A stretch of 64,000 nucleotides of DNA from Rhodanobacter thiooxydans. Lineage in GTDB: Bacteria > Pseudomonadota > Gammaproteobacteria > Xanthomonadales > Rhodanobacteraceae. The stretch lies in assembly GCF_030291135.1 (NCBI RefSeq), contig NZ_CP127409.1, forward strand, positions 496,001 through 560,000, in the 5' to 3' direction. The notes beneath the pieces were generated by a model that did not search any database, was not told the origin of the DNA, and was given only the letters and a program-made list of their open reading frames with translations. The position numbers and the translations under genes were made by a program. Within the stretch, counting starts at the first letter, position 1. Each line of letters starts with the position of its first letter. Positions 31,791 to 41,584 of this stretch are shown here, in pieces.

Positions 31791-33803
31791 ATGACCCTGC
31801 GCCGCAAGCTGCTGCTGGTCGCGTTGTGCACGCTGGCGCTGCCGGTGGCCGGCTGGTTGTACGTGCGTCAGATGGAAACGCTGTTGCGCGAGGGGCAGTC
31901 GCAGGCGCTGCTGGCCTCGGCCGGCGTGGTGGCACGCAGCCTGGTGGTGACCGGCGCGGTGGCGCCGGGATCCGCCGGCCCGGGCTGGTACGTGCAGCAG
32001 ACACCGAATCCGATCACCGTGGACGGCTACGGCGACGACTGGGCGCCGCTGACGCCGTGGAGCCAGCCGCTGGGTGCTCGCGGCAAGCTGCTGCTGGCTG
32101 CGGACGACGACTGGCTGTACCTGTACGCCGACGTGCGCGCCACCCGGCGCAGCCGTGCCGATGCGGATGACGCGGGTGCGCTGGCGGCCGATCACCTGAT
32201 CCTCGCGCTGGGCAACGCGAACGGCCAGCGCCGCTACCTGCTGGCCAGCGCGGCGCCGGGGCCGCTCACCGCGCGGCCGCTGGACCCGCCGGTCGACGGC
32301 TTGCCGGAGACGATCGCCGCGCAATGGCAAGAAGATGGCAGCGGCTACCGGGTCGAACTGCGCCTGCCGCGCGATCTTCACCTGCGCGCGCTTGGCGTCG
32401 GCGTGTACGACGCGGCGAGTGGCGGCGAGCGGGTGGCTGCCGACACGCGGCCCCTGCTCGGCTATTCGGACAAGCTCGCCGGCGAACTGGCGCAACTGGT
32501 GCCCGATCGCGTGCAGGCGCGCGTGCTGGCGCCGCGGGGCTGGCTGCTGGCACGCAGCGGCCGCCTGAACACGGCGCCGGGCAGCGACGGCCAGCCGGGC
32601 TGGTTCGCCGCGCTGGTCTACCGCTCGCTGCTGGCGACCCGGTTGGAGGATGCGAGCCTGTGGTCGCAGGACGTGCCGCGGGTGGACACCCGCGAAGTGG
32701 CCGAGGCGGCTGTCGGCCGGCCGGTGGCGGTATGGCGCAGCGGCGAGGAGCGCGGCAGCGTGGTGCTGGCCGCCGCGGTGCCGATCGAGCACGCCGGCCA
32801 TGTCGATGGCGTGCTGCTGCTGGAGCAGGCCAGCCGCACGGTGCCGCTGCTGGCCAACCGCGCGTTGTTCGGCCTGTTGCTGACCAGCTTCGGCGTGCTG
32901 CTGGTGGCCGGCGGCATCCTGCTGCTGTTCGCCGCCCGGCTGAGCCTGCGGCTGGGCCGCCTGCGCAACGCGGCCGAGCGCGCCCAGCTCAACGATGGGC
33001 GTCTGGACGGCCTGTTCGAGCGCGGCAAGTTTCCGATGACCGACGCGCCCGACGAGATCGGCGATCTTGCGCGCAGCTTCGAGCGGCTGTTCGAGGTGGT
33101 CGGCAGCTACACCGACTACCTGCGCACTCTGGCCTCGAAGCTGTCGCACGAGCTCAACACGCCGCTGGCGATCGTGAAATCGTCGCTGGACAACCTCGAG
33201 CATGCCGCGTTGCCGGCCGAGGCGCAGCCGTACCTGGCGCGCGCCCGCGACGGCGTGGCGCGGCTCGGCGCACTGGTGCGCGCGATGAGCGAGTCGAGCC
33301 GGATGGAGCGCTCGATCCTGGCCGCCGAACCCGAGGACGTGGATCTGCGCGAGGTGGTGCGCGGCTGTGCCGATGCCTACCGCCCGCTGGTCGGCGCGCG
33401 CCGACTCGACTGCACCCTGCCGGAGGCACCGCTGCAGCTGCACTGCGCGCCCGAGCTGATCGCGCAGGCGCTGGACAAGCTGCTCGACAACGCGTTGTCG
33501 TTCACCCCGCCCGACGGCTGGCTGCGGCTTACCTTACGCAGCACGCCGGACGGCGCCGAGATCGAGCTGGCCAACCAGGGCCCGCCACTGCCTGCGGCGA
33601 TGCATGGCCGCCTGTTCGACTCGCTGGTCAGCCTGCGCGACAAGGCCACCCCCGGCGACGCGCCGCACCTGGGCCTGGGCTTGTACGTGGTGCGGCTGGT
33701 CGCCGAACGCCACGGCGGCGTGACCAGCGCGCGCAACCTCGACGACGGCAGTGGCGTGGCGTTCTCGCTGCGCCTGCGCGGCATGCCGCGGCAGCGGTTG
33801 TAG
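31791..33803 (+). CDS. Sensor histidine kinase of the dedicated-sortase type (TIGR03785-like)
   Basis: The 670-residue kinase has an N-terminal membrane helix (about 5-25), a long periplasmic part containing a CBM9-like beta domain (DGYGDDWAPL, LLLAADDDWLYLYADV), a second membrane helix near 360-385, a HAMP-like linker, the phospho-His453 in SHELNTPLAIVKSSLDNLEH and an HATPase domain (DNALSFTPPDGW, LGLGLYVVR). The periplasmic carbohydrate-binding-like fold suggests it reads a surface glycan or envelope signal. It pairs with the response regulator two genes upstream. Confidence 0.88.
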   Translation: MTLRRKLLLVALCTLALPVAGWLYVRQMETLLREGQSQALLASAGVVARSLVVTGAVAPGSAGPGWYVQQTPNPITVDGYGDDWAPLTPWSQPLGARGKLLLAADDDWLYLYADVRATRRSRADADDAGALAADHLILALGNANGQRRYLLASAAPGPLTARPLDPPVDGLPETIAAQWQEDGSGYRVELRLPRDLHLRALGVGVYDAASGGERVAADTRPLLGYSDKLAGELAQLVPDRVQARVLAPRGWLLARSGRLNTAPGSDGQPGWFAALVYRSLLATRLEDASLWSQDVPRVDTREVAEAAVGRPVAVWRSGEERGSVVLAAAVPIEHAGHVDGVLLLEQASRTVPLLANRALFGLLLTSFGVLLVAGGILLLFAARLSLRLGRLRNAAERAQLNDGRLDGLFERGKFPMTDAPDEIGDLARSFERLFEVVGSYTDYLRTLASKLSHELNTPLAIVKSSLDNLEHAALPAEAQPYLARARDGVARLGALVRAMSESSRMERSILAAEPEDVDLREVVRGCADAYRPLVGARRLDCTLPEAPLQLHCAPELIAQALDKLLDNALSFTPPDGWLRLTLRSTPDGAEIELANQGPPLPAAMHGRLFDSLVSLRDKATPGDAPHLGLGLYVVRLVAERHGGVTSARNLDDGSGVAFSLRLRGMPRQRL

Positions 33804-33925
33804 TTCCGGTTCTCCGGCGGCGCTGGCGAAGAGGATGAGGGGGTGCCCCTGCGTTGGACGTCCATACCCGTACTGCTCTAGCCTGCTATCTTCAGCAGCC
33901 CGCTTCCGTACAAGATGGCTTATCC

Positions 33926-35401
33926 GTGATCCCCCGAGACGAATTCGACGCGCTGGCTGCCCAGGGGCATACGCGCATCCCGCTGGTGCGCGAGGTGTTC
34001 TCCGACCTCGATACCCCGCTGTCGGTGTACCTGAAGCTGGCTGACGGGCCGTACACCTTCCTGTTCGAATCGGTCGAGGGCGGCGCCACCTGGGGGCGCT
34101 ATTCGATCATCGGCCTGCCGGCGAAGCGGGTGTACCGCCTGCGCGGGCACGAGCTGGAAGTGGAGGACTCCGGCGAGGTCACCGAGCGTCGTCAACTGGA
34201 CGACCCTCTGGCGGAAATCGAGAAACTGCGCGCGCAATACGACGTGCCGCGGCTGCCGCAGCTGCCCGCGTTCTCGGGCGGCCTGGTCGGCTACTTCGGT
34301 TTCGAGACGATCGGCTACATCGAGCCGCGCCTGGCGCAGTGGGATCGCTTTGATGAGCTGGGCACGCCCGACGTGCTGCTGATGCTGGCCGAGGAAGTGG
34401 CGGTATTCGACAACCTCAAGGGCCGCCTCTATCTGATCGTGCATGCCGATCCTTCGCAGCCACAGGCGTATGCCGAAGCACAACGCCGGCTCGACGCGCT
34501 GGTCTACCGGCTGCGCCAGGGCGGTGCGTCGTATCCGCAGCTCACCCAGTCGATCGCGCTGGACGAGAGTGATTTCAAATCCTCGTTCACCAAAGACGAG
34601 TTCGAGGCGATGGTCGAGCGCGCGAAGGAATACATCCGCGCCGGCGACATCTTCCAGGTCGTGCCGTCGCAGCGGCTAAGCGTGGGCTTCAACGCGCGGC
34701 CGGTGGACGTGTACCGCGCGTTGCGCGCGCTGAACCCGTCGCCGTACATGTACTTCGTCGATCTCGGCGAGACCCAGATCGTCGGTTCCTCACCGGAGAT
34801 CCTGGCGCGCCTCAAGGACGGCAAGGTGGTGGTGCGCCCGCTGGCCGGCACGCGCAAGCGCGGCGCCACCGAGGAAGAGGACCAGGCGCTGGAAGCCGAG
34901 CTGCTGGCCGACCCGAAGGAGCGCGCCGAGCACGTGATGCTGATCGACCTCGGCCGCAACGACCTGGGCCGGATCAGCGAGACCGGCAGCGTGGAAGTGA
35001 GCGACTCGTTCGCGATCGAACGCTACTCGCACGTGATGCACATCGTTTCGCAGGTGCAGGGCACGGTGCGCGCCGGCCTGTCCTACATGGACGTGCTCAA
35101 GGCCACGTTCCCCGCCGGCACCCTGAGCGGCGCGCCCAAGGTTCGTGCGCTGGAGATCATCCAGGAACTGGAACCGGCCAAGCGCAACATCTACGGCGGC
35201 GCGATCGGCTGGATCGGCTGGTGGGGCGACGCCGACACCGCCATCGCGATCCGCACCGCGGTGATCCACGGTGGCCGCCTGCACGTGCAGGCCGGTGCCG
35301 GCATTGTCTACGACTCCGATCCCGCCGCCGAGTGGGAGGAGACGATGAACAAGGGCCGCGCGCTGTTCCGCGCGGTGGCGCAGGCGGCGAAGGGCTTGTA
35401 G
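33926..35401 (+). CDS. trpE: Anthranilate synthase component I
   Basis: The 491-residue enzyme converts chorismate to anthranilate with ammonia from TrpG. Conserved blocks: the tryptophan-binding region near the N-terminus (PLSVYLKLADGPYTFLFESV), GDIFQVVPSQR, NPSPYMYF, the active-site PLAGTRKRG, DLGRNDLGR, FPAGTLSGAPK and QAGAGIVYDSDP. GTG 33926 gives VIPRDEFDALAAQG, the usual family start; an in-frame TTG at 33854 would add 24 unlike residues. No leader peptide or attenuator is obvious upstream. trpGDC lie 25 kb downstream. Confidence 0.95.
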   Translation: MIPRDEFDALAAQGHTRIPLVREVFSDLDTPLSVYLKLADGPYTFLFESVEGGATWGRYSIIGLPAKRVYRLRGHELEVEDSGEVTERRQLDDPLAEIEKLRAQYDVPRLPQLPAFSGGLVGYFGFETIGYIEPRLAQWDRFDELGTPDVLLMLAEEVAVFDNLKGRLYLIVHADPSQPQAYAEAQRRLDALVYRLRQGGASYPQLTQSIALDESDFKSSFTKDEFEAMVERAKEYIRAGDIFQVVPSQRLSVGFNARPVDVYRALRALNPSPYMYFVDLGETQIVGSSPEILARLKDGKVVVRPLAGTRKRGATEEEDQALEAELLADPKERAEHVMLIDLGRNDLGRISETGSVEVSDSFAIERYSHVMHIVSQVQGTVRAGLSYMDVLKATFPAGTLSGAPKVRALEIIQELEPAKRNIYGGAIGWIGWWGDADTAIAIRTAVIHGGRLHVQAGAGIVYDSDPAAEWEETMNKGRALFRAVAQAAKGL

Positions 35402-35666
35402 GCACGCGGCCATCGCCGGCGGGTTCGCCCAGCCTGCAATTCATTTCGAACGGCGCTCCATGCACGGCTGTTCCGATGCTCGCGGTGCGACTCGACGGGC
35501 GGGACTGAGCGTGGGGCTCCGTGATTGCCTGCGCATCGCCTTGGCGCAATTTCTTGCAGGGTTTCGCGGCGATCTTGGTACGTTATATCGTTGCGGCTCC
35601 GATCTTCTCGCCAAGACGCGTCCGAATGAACAACCTCTGGTTCGAGTGCTTGCCGGCATCGTCGAC
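35402..35666. other. 265-base gap upstream of the efflux operon
   Basis: No gene is supported. A region around 35560-35600 is locally AT-rich (GGTACGTTATATCG) and is the best candidate for the efflux promoter. I could not assign a convincing -35/-10 pair or a metal-regulator operator. Confidence 0.4.
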
Positions 35667-37259
35667 ATGAGGGCAGCGATGCTCGGGCGGATGCGCTCGT
35701 TGCCATCCGCGACGCGGTTGCCGCTGCGGCGCCTCCTTGCGACGGTCGCCGTGCTGGGCATGGCCGGGTGCGCGGTGGGACCGGATTTTCAGCGGCCCGC
35801 GGCGCCCACGGTCGGCAGCCTGACCGCCGCCCCGCTGCCGGCCACCACCGCCAGCGCGGATGTCGCGGGCGGGCAGCCCCAGCACTTCGTTCCCGCCGCC
35901 GACATTCCCGCGCAGTGGTGGACACTGTTCCATTCCACCGAGCTCAATGCGCTGATCGAACAATCGCTGGCGCACAACTCCGATCTGAAGGCCGCGCAGG
36001 CGGCGTTGGCGGTGGCGCACGAGAATGCCCGGGCGCAGCGCGGTGCCTACTACCCCGCTGTCAACGCCGGCTTCTCGGCCACCCGCCAGATGCAATCACA
36101 GCAGGTTGCGCCCGGGCCGAACTATCCGGTGGTGCCCCAGGAGTATCTGTACAGCTTCTTCACTCCGCAGCTCAGCATTTCGTATGCGCCGGACCTGTTC
36201 GGCCTGAACCGGCGCACGGTGGAGTCGCTGGAGGCGCAGGAGCAGTCCGTGCGTTTCCAGATGATCGCCGCCCGCATCACGCTGAGTACCAACGTGGTGG
36301 CCGCGGCCGTGCAGCAGGCTTCGTTGCGCGCGCAGATCGCCGCGACCCGCGACTTGATCGCGATCAACACGAAGATGGTCGGCATCCTGCGCTACCAGCT
36401 GAGCAAGGGTTATGCCGGCCGGCTCGATCTTGCCGCGCAGGAATCACAGCTGGCCCAGCTGCAGGCCACGCTGCCGCCGTTGCTGACCCAGCTGGATCAG
36501 CAGAACAACCTGCTGGCGGTTCTGGCAGGGCGGTTGCCCAGCGAGGCGCCGACGCAGGCATTCGACCTGGCCAGCCTGCACCTGCCGCAGCAACTGCCGT
36601 TGAGCCTGCCATCAAGCCTGGTGGCACAGCGTCCGGACGTGCGCCAGGCCGAGGCGAACATGCACGCGGCCAGCGCCAATATCGGCGTGGCCATCGCGAA
36701 TCGGTTGCCGAATATTTCGTTGACCGCGAACGCGGGCAGCACCGCGGTGGCGATGGACCAGGTATTCAAGGCCGGCACGGGCTTCTGGGGCATCGGTGCC
36801 GATATCGCCGCGCCGATTTTTCACGGCGGCAGCCTGCTGCACCAGGAGCGCGCCGCCAAGGCGGCCTATGTGGAATCGGCCGAGCAATACCGCGGCACGG
36901 TGCTGACCGCGTTCCAGAACGTGGCCGATACGCTGGCCGCGCTGCAGCACGACGCCGAGGGCCTGCAGGCCGCGGCCACGGCCGCGGATGCCGCCAGACT
37001 CACGCTCGATCTGTCGCAGCGTCAGTACCGGGATGGCTACGCCAGCTACCTGACCTTGCTCAGTGCGGAGCAGGGCTACCAGCAATCGCGCATTGCGCTG
37101 GTGCAGGCGCAGGCGAGCCGCTACGCCGACACGGCGGCGTTGTTCCAGGCGCTGGGCGGCGGCTGGTGGCACGACACCAGGGCCGAAGGCGGGACTGCCG
37201 CTGCCGCTTCGCCCACCTCAACCCATGCCGCTGCATTCCGGGATAGCGATGAAAAATGA
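35667..37259 (+). CDS. NodT-type RND efflux outer-membrane lipoprotein
   Basis: The 530-residue protein has a lipobox (VLGMAGC) and then GPDFQRP, the usual start of mature NodT/OprM factors. It has two outer-membrane efflux repeats typical of TolC-like channels (about 90-290 and 310-500). It would form the exit duct for the pump encoded downstream. The start is uncertain: ATG 35667, 35679 and 35691 are in frame, and 35679 has the best ribosome-binding site (GAGGG); all give a signal peptide. It overlaps the adaptor gene by 11 bases. Confidence 0.88.
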   Translation: MRAAMLGRMRSLPSATRLPLRRLLATVAVLGMAGCAVGPDFQRPAAPTVGSLTAAPLPATTASADVAGGQPQHFVPAADIPAQWWTLFHSTELNALIEQSLAHNSDLKAAQAALAVAHENARAQRGAYYPAVNAGFSATRQMQSQQVAPGPNYPVVPQEYLYSFFTPQLSISYAPDLFGLNRRTVESLEAQEQSVRFQMIAARITLSTNVVAAAVQQASLRAQIAATRDLIAINTKMVGILRYQLSKGYAGRLDLAAQESQLAQLQATLPPLLTQLDQQNNLLAVLAGRLPSEAPTQAFDLASLHLPQQLPLSLPSSLVAQRPDVRQAEANMHAASANIGVAIANRLPNISLTANAGSTAVAMDQVFKAGTGFWGIGADIAAPIFHGGSLLHQERAAKAAYVESAEQYRGTVLTAFQNVADTLAALQHDAEGLQAAATAADAARLTLDLSQRQYRDGYASYLTLLSAEQGYQQSRIALVQAQASRYADTAALFQALGGGWWHDTRAEGGTAAAASPTSTHAAAFRDSDEK

Positions 37260-38430
37260 ATTGCCTTCGGTGGCGCCGTCGACGCCGCGAACGACGGCCA
37301 TACTGTTGTCGGTCTTCGCGCTGGCGGCGGGGATAGCCCTCGCCGGATGCTCGTCGAAGGCCGATCCGCAGGCCGCGGCCGCCACCGACAAGCCACAGAA
37401 CGTGACGCTGACGCCGGCGCAGCGCCAGCACATCCAGCTGCTCACCCTTGCGCGCAGCAGCTTCCACCGCGGCATCGAAACCAGCGGCGTGGTGGATTTC
37501 GACCACGACCGCGCGACCCAGGTGCTGGCGCCGTTCTCCGGCCCGGTGACCGAGGTGCTGGTGAACCAGGGCGAAAAGGTCAAACAGGGCCAGCCGCTGG
37601 CGCGGGTGGATTCCCCCGACTTCGCGGCGGCGGCCAGCGCCTATCGCAAGGCGCTCGCTGCGGCGCAGGCTGCCGATCAGGTGGCTGCCAGGGATCGCGA
37701 CCTGTTCGCGCACCAGGCGGTCTCGCAGCGCGAACATGCGCAGGCGCAATCCGATGCCATCGGTGCGGACGCCGATCGCGATGCCGCGCTGCAGGCGCTG
37801 CTGGCCCTGCATGTCGATCAGCCGACCATCGCGGCGATCCGCGAGGGCAGGCCGGTGGCGCGCGGCCAGGGCGTGATTCGCGCGCCGATCGCCGGCACCG
37901 TGGTCGAGAAGTCGATCGCGCCCGGGCAGTTGCTGGCGGCGGGTTCGACCCCCTGTTTCACCCTCGCCGACACCTCGACGATGTGGGTGATGGCGCAGCT
38001 GTTCGGTGACGAGCCGGCGGTGGTGCGGAATGGTGACGTGGCCACGGTCGATACCGCTGCGGGTGGCGCGAAGATCCACGGCAAGGTCACCAATGTCGGT
38101 GCGGTGGTCGACCCGGATACGCGCTCGGTCGGCGCGCGCGTGCTGGTCGACAACCCGGACGGCACGCTGCGGCGGCAGATGTACGTACGCGTGCAGATCC
38201 AGTCGAGCGAGGCGCAGCAGGGGTTGCTGGTGCCGGTGTCGGCGGTGCTGCGCGACGACGAGAACCTGCCGTTCGTGTATGTGGTCGCGGCCGACGGTAG
38301 CTACGCGCAGCACGCGGTGACGCTGGGCGCGCGCGTCGATGATCGCTTCGTGATTCCCGAGGGCCTCCACGCCGGCGACAAGGTGGTGGTGGACGGCGCG
38401 ATCTTCCTGCGCTTCATCCAGACCCAATGA
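37249..38430 (+). CDS. RND efflux periplasmic adaptor, CzcB-like
   Basis: The 393-residue membrane-fusion protein has a lipobox (IALAGCSSK), a biotinyl/lipoyl-like half (VLAPFSGPVTEVLVNQGEKV), an alpha-hairpin (about 120-180), the second lipoyl half (GVIRAPIAGTVVEKSIAPG) and beta-barrel and membrane-proximal domains to the C-terminus. It links the inner-membrane pump to the outer-membrane channel. It has no Met- or His-rich N-terminal metal-binding stretch. Its stop overlaps the pump start by four bases. Confidence 0.9.
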   Translation: MKNELPSVAPSTPRTTAILLSVFALAAGIALAGCSSKADPQAAAATDKPQNVTLTPAQRQHIQLLTLARSSFHRGIETSGVVDFDHDRATQVLAPFSGPVTEVLVNQGEKVKQGQPLARVDSPDFAAAASAYRKALAAAQAADQVAARDRDLFAHQAVSQREHAQAQSDAIGADADRDAALQALLALHVDQPTIAAIREGRPVARGQGVIRAPIAGTVVEKSIAPGQLLAAGSTPCFTLADTSTMWVMAQLFGDEPAVVRNGDVATVDTAAGGAKIHGKVTNVGAVVDPDTRSVGARVLVDNPDGTLRRQMYVRVQIQSSEAQQGLLVPVSAVLRDDENLPFVYVVAADGSYAQHAVTLGARVDDRFVIPEGLHAGDKVVVDGAIFLRFIQTQ

Positions 38431-41400
38431 GCGAGCAAACGCCACCCGAGGGAACGTCGCCGCGCCCGACGTCGCTGATCAACCGGATCGTCGCGTTCGC
38501 GCTGCAGCAACGCATGCTGATGGTGCTGCTGGCGCTGGGCCTGGCGGCGGCCGGCGTGTGGGCCTACCACACGCTGCCGATGGACGCGTACCCGAACCTG
38601 TCGCCGCCGATGGTGGACATCGTCACGCAGTGGCCGGGTCATTCCGCCGAGGAAGTGGAGCGGTTGATCACGGTGCCGGTGGAGCTGGGACTGAACGCCA
38701 TTCCCGGGCTGGTCACCAAGCGCTCCATTTCGCTGTATGGCCTGTCCGACGTCACCCTGACCTTCGCCGACGGCACCGATCCCTACTTCGCGCGCCAGCG
38801 CGTCTACAACCGCCTGCCCGGCATCACGCTGCCCGATGGCGTGGCGCCGTCGATGTCGCCGATGTCGCCGCCGTCCGGACTGGTCTATCGCTACGTGCTG
38901 CAGAGCACCGATCGCTCGCCGATGGAGCTGAAGACGCTCAACGACTGGGTGGTCGCGCCGCAGTACCGCTCGGTGCCCGGGGTGGCCGATGATTCCGGGT
39001 TCGGTGGCGGCACCATGCAATACCAGGTGCTGCTCGATCCGATGAAGATCGCCGCGCTCGGCATGACGGTGGCGCAGGTCGAGGCGGCGCTGGCCGCCAA
39101 CAACAGCAATGCCGGTGGCGGCTTCTATTCGCAGGGCGGGCAGTTCTTCTACGTGCGCGGGCTGGGCCGGCTCGAGACGGTGCAGGACATCGGCAACGTG
39201 GTGCTGGCGGTGCACGACGGCACGCCGATCCTGGTCAGGAACGTCGGCACGGTGGAGATCGGCATCGCGCCGAGGCTGGGCGAGTTCGGCTACATGAACC
39301 AGGACGACGCGGTGGAAGGCGTGATCCTGGCGCTGACCGGATCGAAGACCGAGAACGTGCTGCAGCGGGTCGAGGCGAAGACGAAGGAGCTCAACAGCGA
39401 GATCCTGCCCAGGGACGTGAAGGTCCACCCGTTCTACGACCTCACCAACCTGATCCAGCAGACCAAGGGCGTGGTGATGCACAACCTGCTGCTGGGCATG
39501 CTGCTGGTGATCGCGGTGCTGATCTTCTTCCTGTACGACGTGCGCGCCGGGCTGATCGTGGCCGTGACGATCCCGCTGGCGTTGTTGTTTGCCTTCGTCT
39601 GCCTGGACTTGAAGAACGCGTCGGCCAACCTGCTGTCGATCGGCGCGGTGGATTTCGGCATCCTGGTCGATGGCGCGATCTTCATGGTCGAGAACATCTA
39701 CCGCGAACTGGCCGCGCGGCAGGGCACCGAGTTCAACATCCGCGAAGTCATCCAGAGCGCCGCCTCGGAAGTCGACCGCCCGCTGGTCTACGCGGTGGCG
39801 GTGATCGTGGCCAGCTTCCTGCCGATCTACGTGCTCAGCGGGCCGTCCGGCACGCTGTTCAAGCCGATGGCCGACACCATGATCTTCGCCCTGGTCGGCT
39901 CGCTGCTGGTCACGCTGACCCTGCTGCCGGTGCTGTGCGCGCTGCTCATGCGCCGCGGCGTGCGCGAACGGCGCAACGCGATCTACGAGAAGTTCAAGGC
40001 GTGGTACGTGCGCGCGCTCGGGCGCTTCGAGCGCCATGCGTGGCGGGTGACCGCGGCGTCGGCGCTGTTGCTGGTGCTGGCGCTGGTGATGATGCGCGGC
40101 ATCGGCGCCGAGTTCATGCCGCACCTGGACGAAGGCTCGCTGTGGGTGCGTGCCACCATGCCGTACACCATTTCCTTCAAGGAAGCGTCGAAGATCTCGC
40201 CGCAGATACGCGAGATCCTGCGCTCGTTCCCCGTGGTCACCACGGTCACTTCGGAATTGGGCAGGCCCGACGACGGCACCGATTCCACCGGTTTCTTCAA
40301 CGATGAGTTCTTCGTCGGTCTGAAGCCGTACTCGCAGTGGGGCGGCAAGTACCGCAACAAGCAGGACCTGATCGACGCGATCAACAGGAAGCTCGAGGTA
40401 TTTCCCGGCATCCAGTTCAACTACTCGCAGCCCGCCGAGGACGCCGTGGACGAGGCCGAGACCGGCCTGAAGAGCGCGCTGGCGGTGAAGATCTACGGAC
40501 CTGACCTGCACGTGCTGCAGGCCAAGGGCAAGGCGATCAAGCAGGTGATGGGGAAGGTGCGCGGCATCACCGACCTGACCCTGGTGCACGAACTCGGCCA
40601 GCCAAACCTGGCGATCAGGATCGACCGCGCCAAGATCGCCCGCTACGGGATCAATGTCGACGACATCAACAAGCTGATCGAGGCGGCGATCGGCGGCGAC
40701 GTCGCCACCGAAGTGGCGCAGGGCGAAAAGCAGTTCGACTTGCTGGTGCGCCTCGAACCGCAGTATCGCGACAACCCGCAGCAGATCGGCGAGATCCCGG
40801 TCGCCACGCCGGGCGGCCAGCAGATTCCGCTGAAGGAGCTGGCCGACATCAGCGTCGCCAACGGCGCCTCCTTCATCTACCGCGAGAACGGTTCGCGCTA
40901 CATCGGTGTGCAGTTCTCGGTGAGCGGGCGCGACCTGGCCGGTGCGGTCAACGACGCGATCACGCAAGTCGCCCGCGACGTGAAACTGCCGCACGGCTAT
41001 CGGCTGGAGTGGGGTGGCGAGTACCAGGAGTACACCGCCTCGCGGGCGCAGATGAACGTGATCCTGCCGCTCACGCTGCTGCTGATCTTCGGCCTGTTGT
41101 TCGTGCTTTACGGCAACTTCAAGTTCCCGTTCATCACCGTGGTCGGCGTGCTGCTGTCCGCGCCGTTCGGCGCGATCCTGGCGATGTGGCTCACCGGCAC
41201 GCCGTTCTCGGTGTCATCGGGCATCGGCTTCATCGTGCTGTTCGGTGTCTCGGTGCTGACCGGCGTGGTCTACATTTCCTGCGTCAACGAACTGCGCCTG
41301 GGCGGCATGCAGATCGGCAAGGCGGTGCACGAGGCGGCGGTGCTTCGCCTGCGTCCGATCACGATGACCGCCCTGGTGGCGGCGTTGGGCCTGTTGCCGG

Positions 41401-41552
41401 CGGCGATCGCCAGCGGCGTGGGCACCGACTCGCAGCGCCCGTTCGCGCTGGTGATCGTGGCCGGCATGCTGTCGCGACTGCTGATCGGCATGTTCCTGAT
41501 GCCGGCGCTGTATGCGCTGGTGGCGCGACCGGCGGATCGGTTGCAGGTGTAG
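38427..41552 (+). CDS. Heavy-metal-type RND efflux pump, CzcA/CusA-like
   Basis: The 1041-residue pump has twelve transmembrane helices and two large periplasmic loops. The first helix block begins NRIVAFALQQRMLMVLLALG, and helix 4 holds the proton-relay motif AVDFGILVDGAIFMVEN, which identifies the heavy-metal-efflux (HME) branch. Substrate metal cannot be fixed from sequence alone; Co/Zn/Cd/Ni or Cu/Ag are possible. It completes a three-gene operon with overlapping ends, giving the classical CBA order. No metal-sensing regulator is adjacent. Confidence 0.93.
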   Translation: MSEQTPPEGTSPRPTSLINRIVAFALQQRMLMVLLALGLAAAGVWAYHTLPMDAYPNLSPPMVDIVTQWPGHSAEEVERLITVPVELGLNAIPGLVTKRSISLYGLSDVTLTFADGTDPYFARQRVYNRLPGITLPDGVAPSMSPMSPPSGLVYRYVLQSTDRSPMELKTLNDWVVAPQYRSVPGVADDSGFGGGTMQYQVLLDPMKIAALGMTVAQVEAALAANNSNAGGGFYSQGGQFFYVRGLGRLETVQDIGNVVLAVHDGTPILVRNVGTVEIGIAPRLGEFGYMNQDDAVEGVILALTGSKTENVLQRVEAKTKELNSEILPRDVKVHPFYDLTNLIQQTKGVVMHNLLLGMLLVIAVLIFFLYDVRAGLIVAVTIPLALLFAFVCLDLKNASANLLSIGAVDFGILVDGAIFMVENIYRELAARQGTEFNIREVIQSAASEVDRPLVYAVAVIVASFLPIYVLSGPSGTLFKPMADTMIFALVGSLLVTLTLLPVLCALLMRRGVRERRNAIYEKFKAWYVRALGRFERHAWRVTAASALLLVLALVMMRGIGAEFMPHLDEGSLWVRATMPYTISFKEASKISPQIREILRSFPVVTTVTSELGRPDDGTDSTGFFNDEFFVGLKPYSQWGGKYRNKQDLIDAINRKLEVFPGIQFNYSQPAEDAVDEAETGLKSALAVKIYGPDLHVLQAKGKAIKQVMGKVRGITDLTLVHELGQPNLAIRIDRAKIARYGINVDDINKLIEAAIGGDVATEVAQGEKQFDLLVRLEPQYRDNPQQIGEIPVATPGGQQIPLKELADISVANGASFIYRENGSRYIGVQFSVSGRDLAGAVNDAITQVARDVKLPHGYRLEWGGEYQEYTASRAQMNVILPLTLLLIFGLLFVLYGNFKFPFITVVGVLLSAPFGAILAMWLTGTPFSVSSGIGFIVLFGVSVLTGVVYISCVNELRLGGMQIGKAVHEAAVLRLRPITMTALVAALGLLPAAIASGVGTDSQRPFALVIVAGMLSRLLIGMFLMPALYALVARPADRLQV

Positions 41553-41584
41553 TAGATGGCGCCGGGTGGCCCGGCGCCGCTTGC

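Noticed and set aside
33804-33925. trp leader peptide and attenuator upstream of trpE
   Set aside because: I see no short frame with tandem Trp codons and no terminator/antiterminator pair in this gap.
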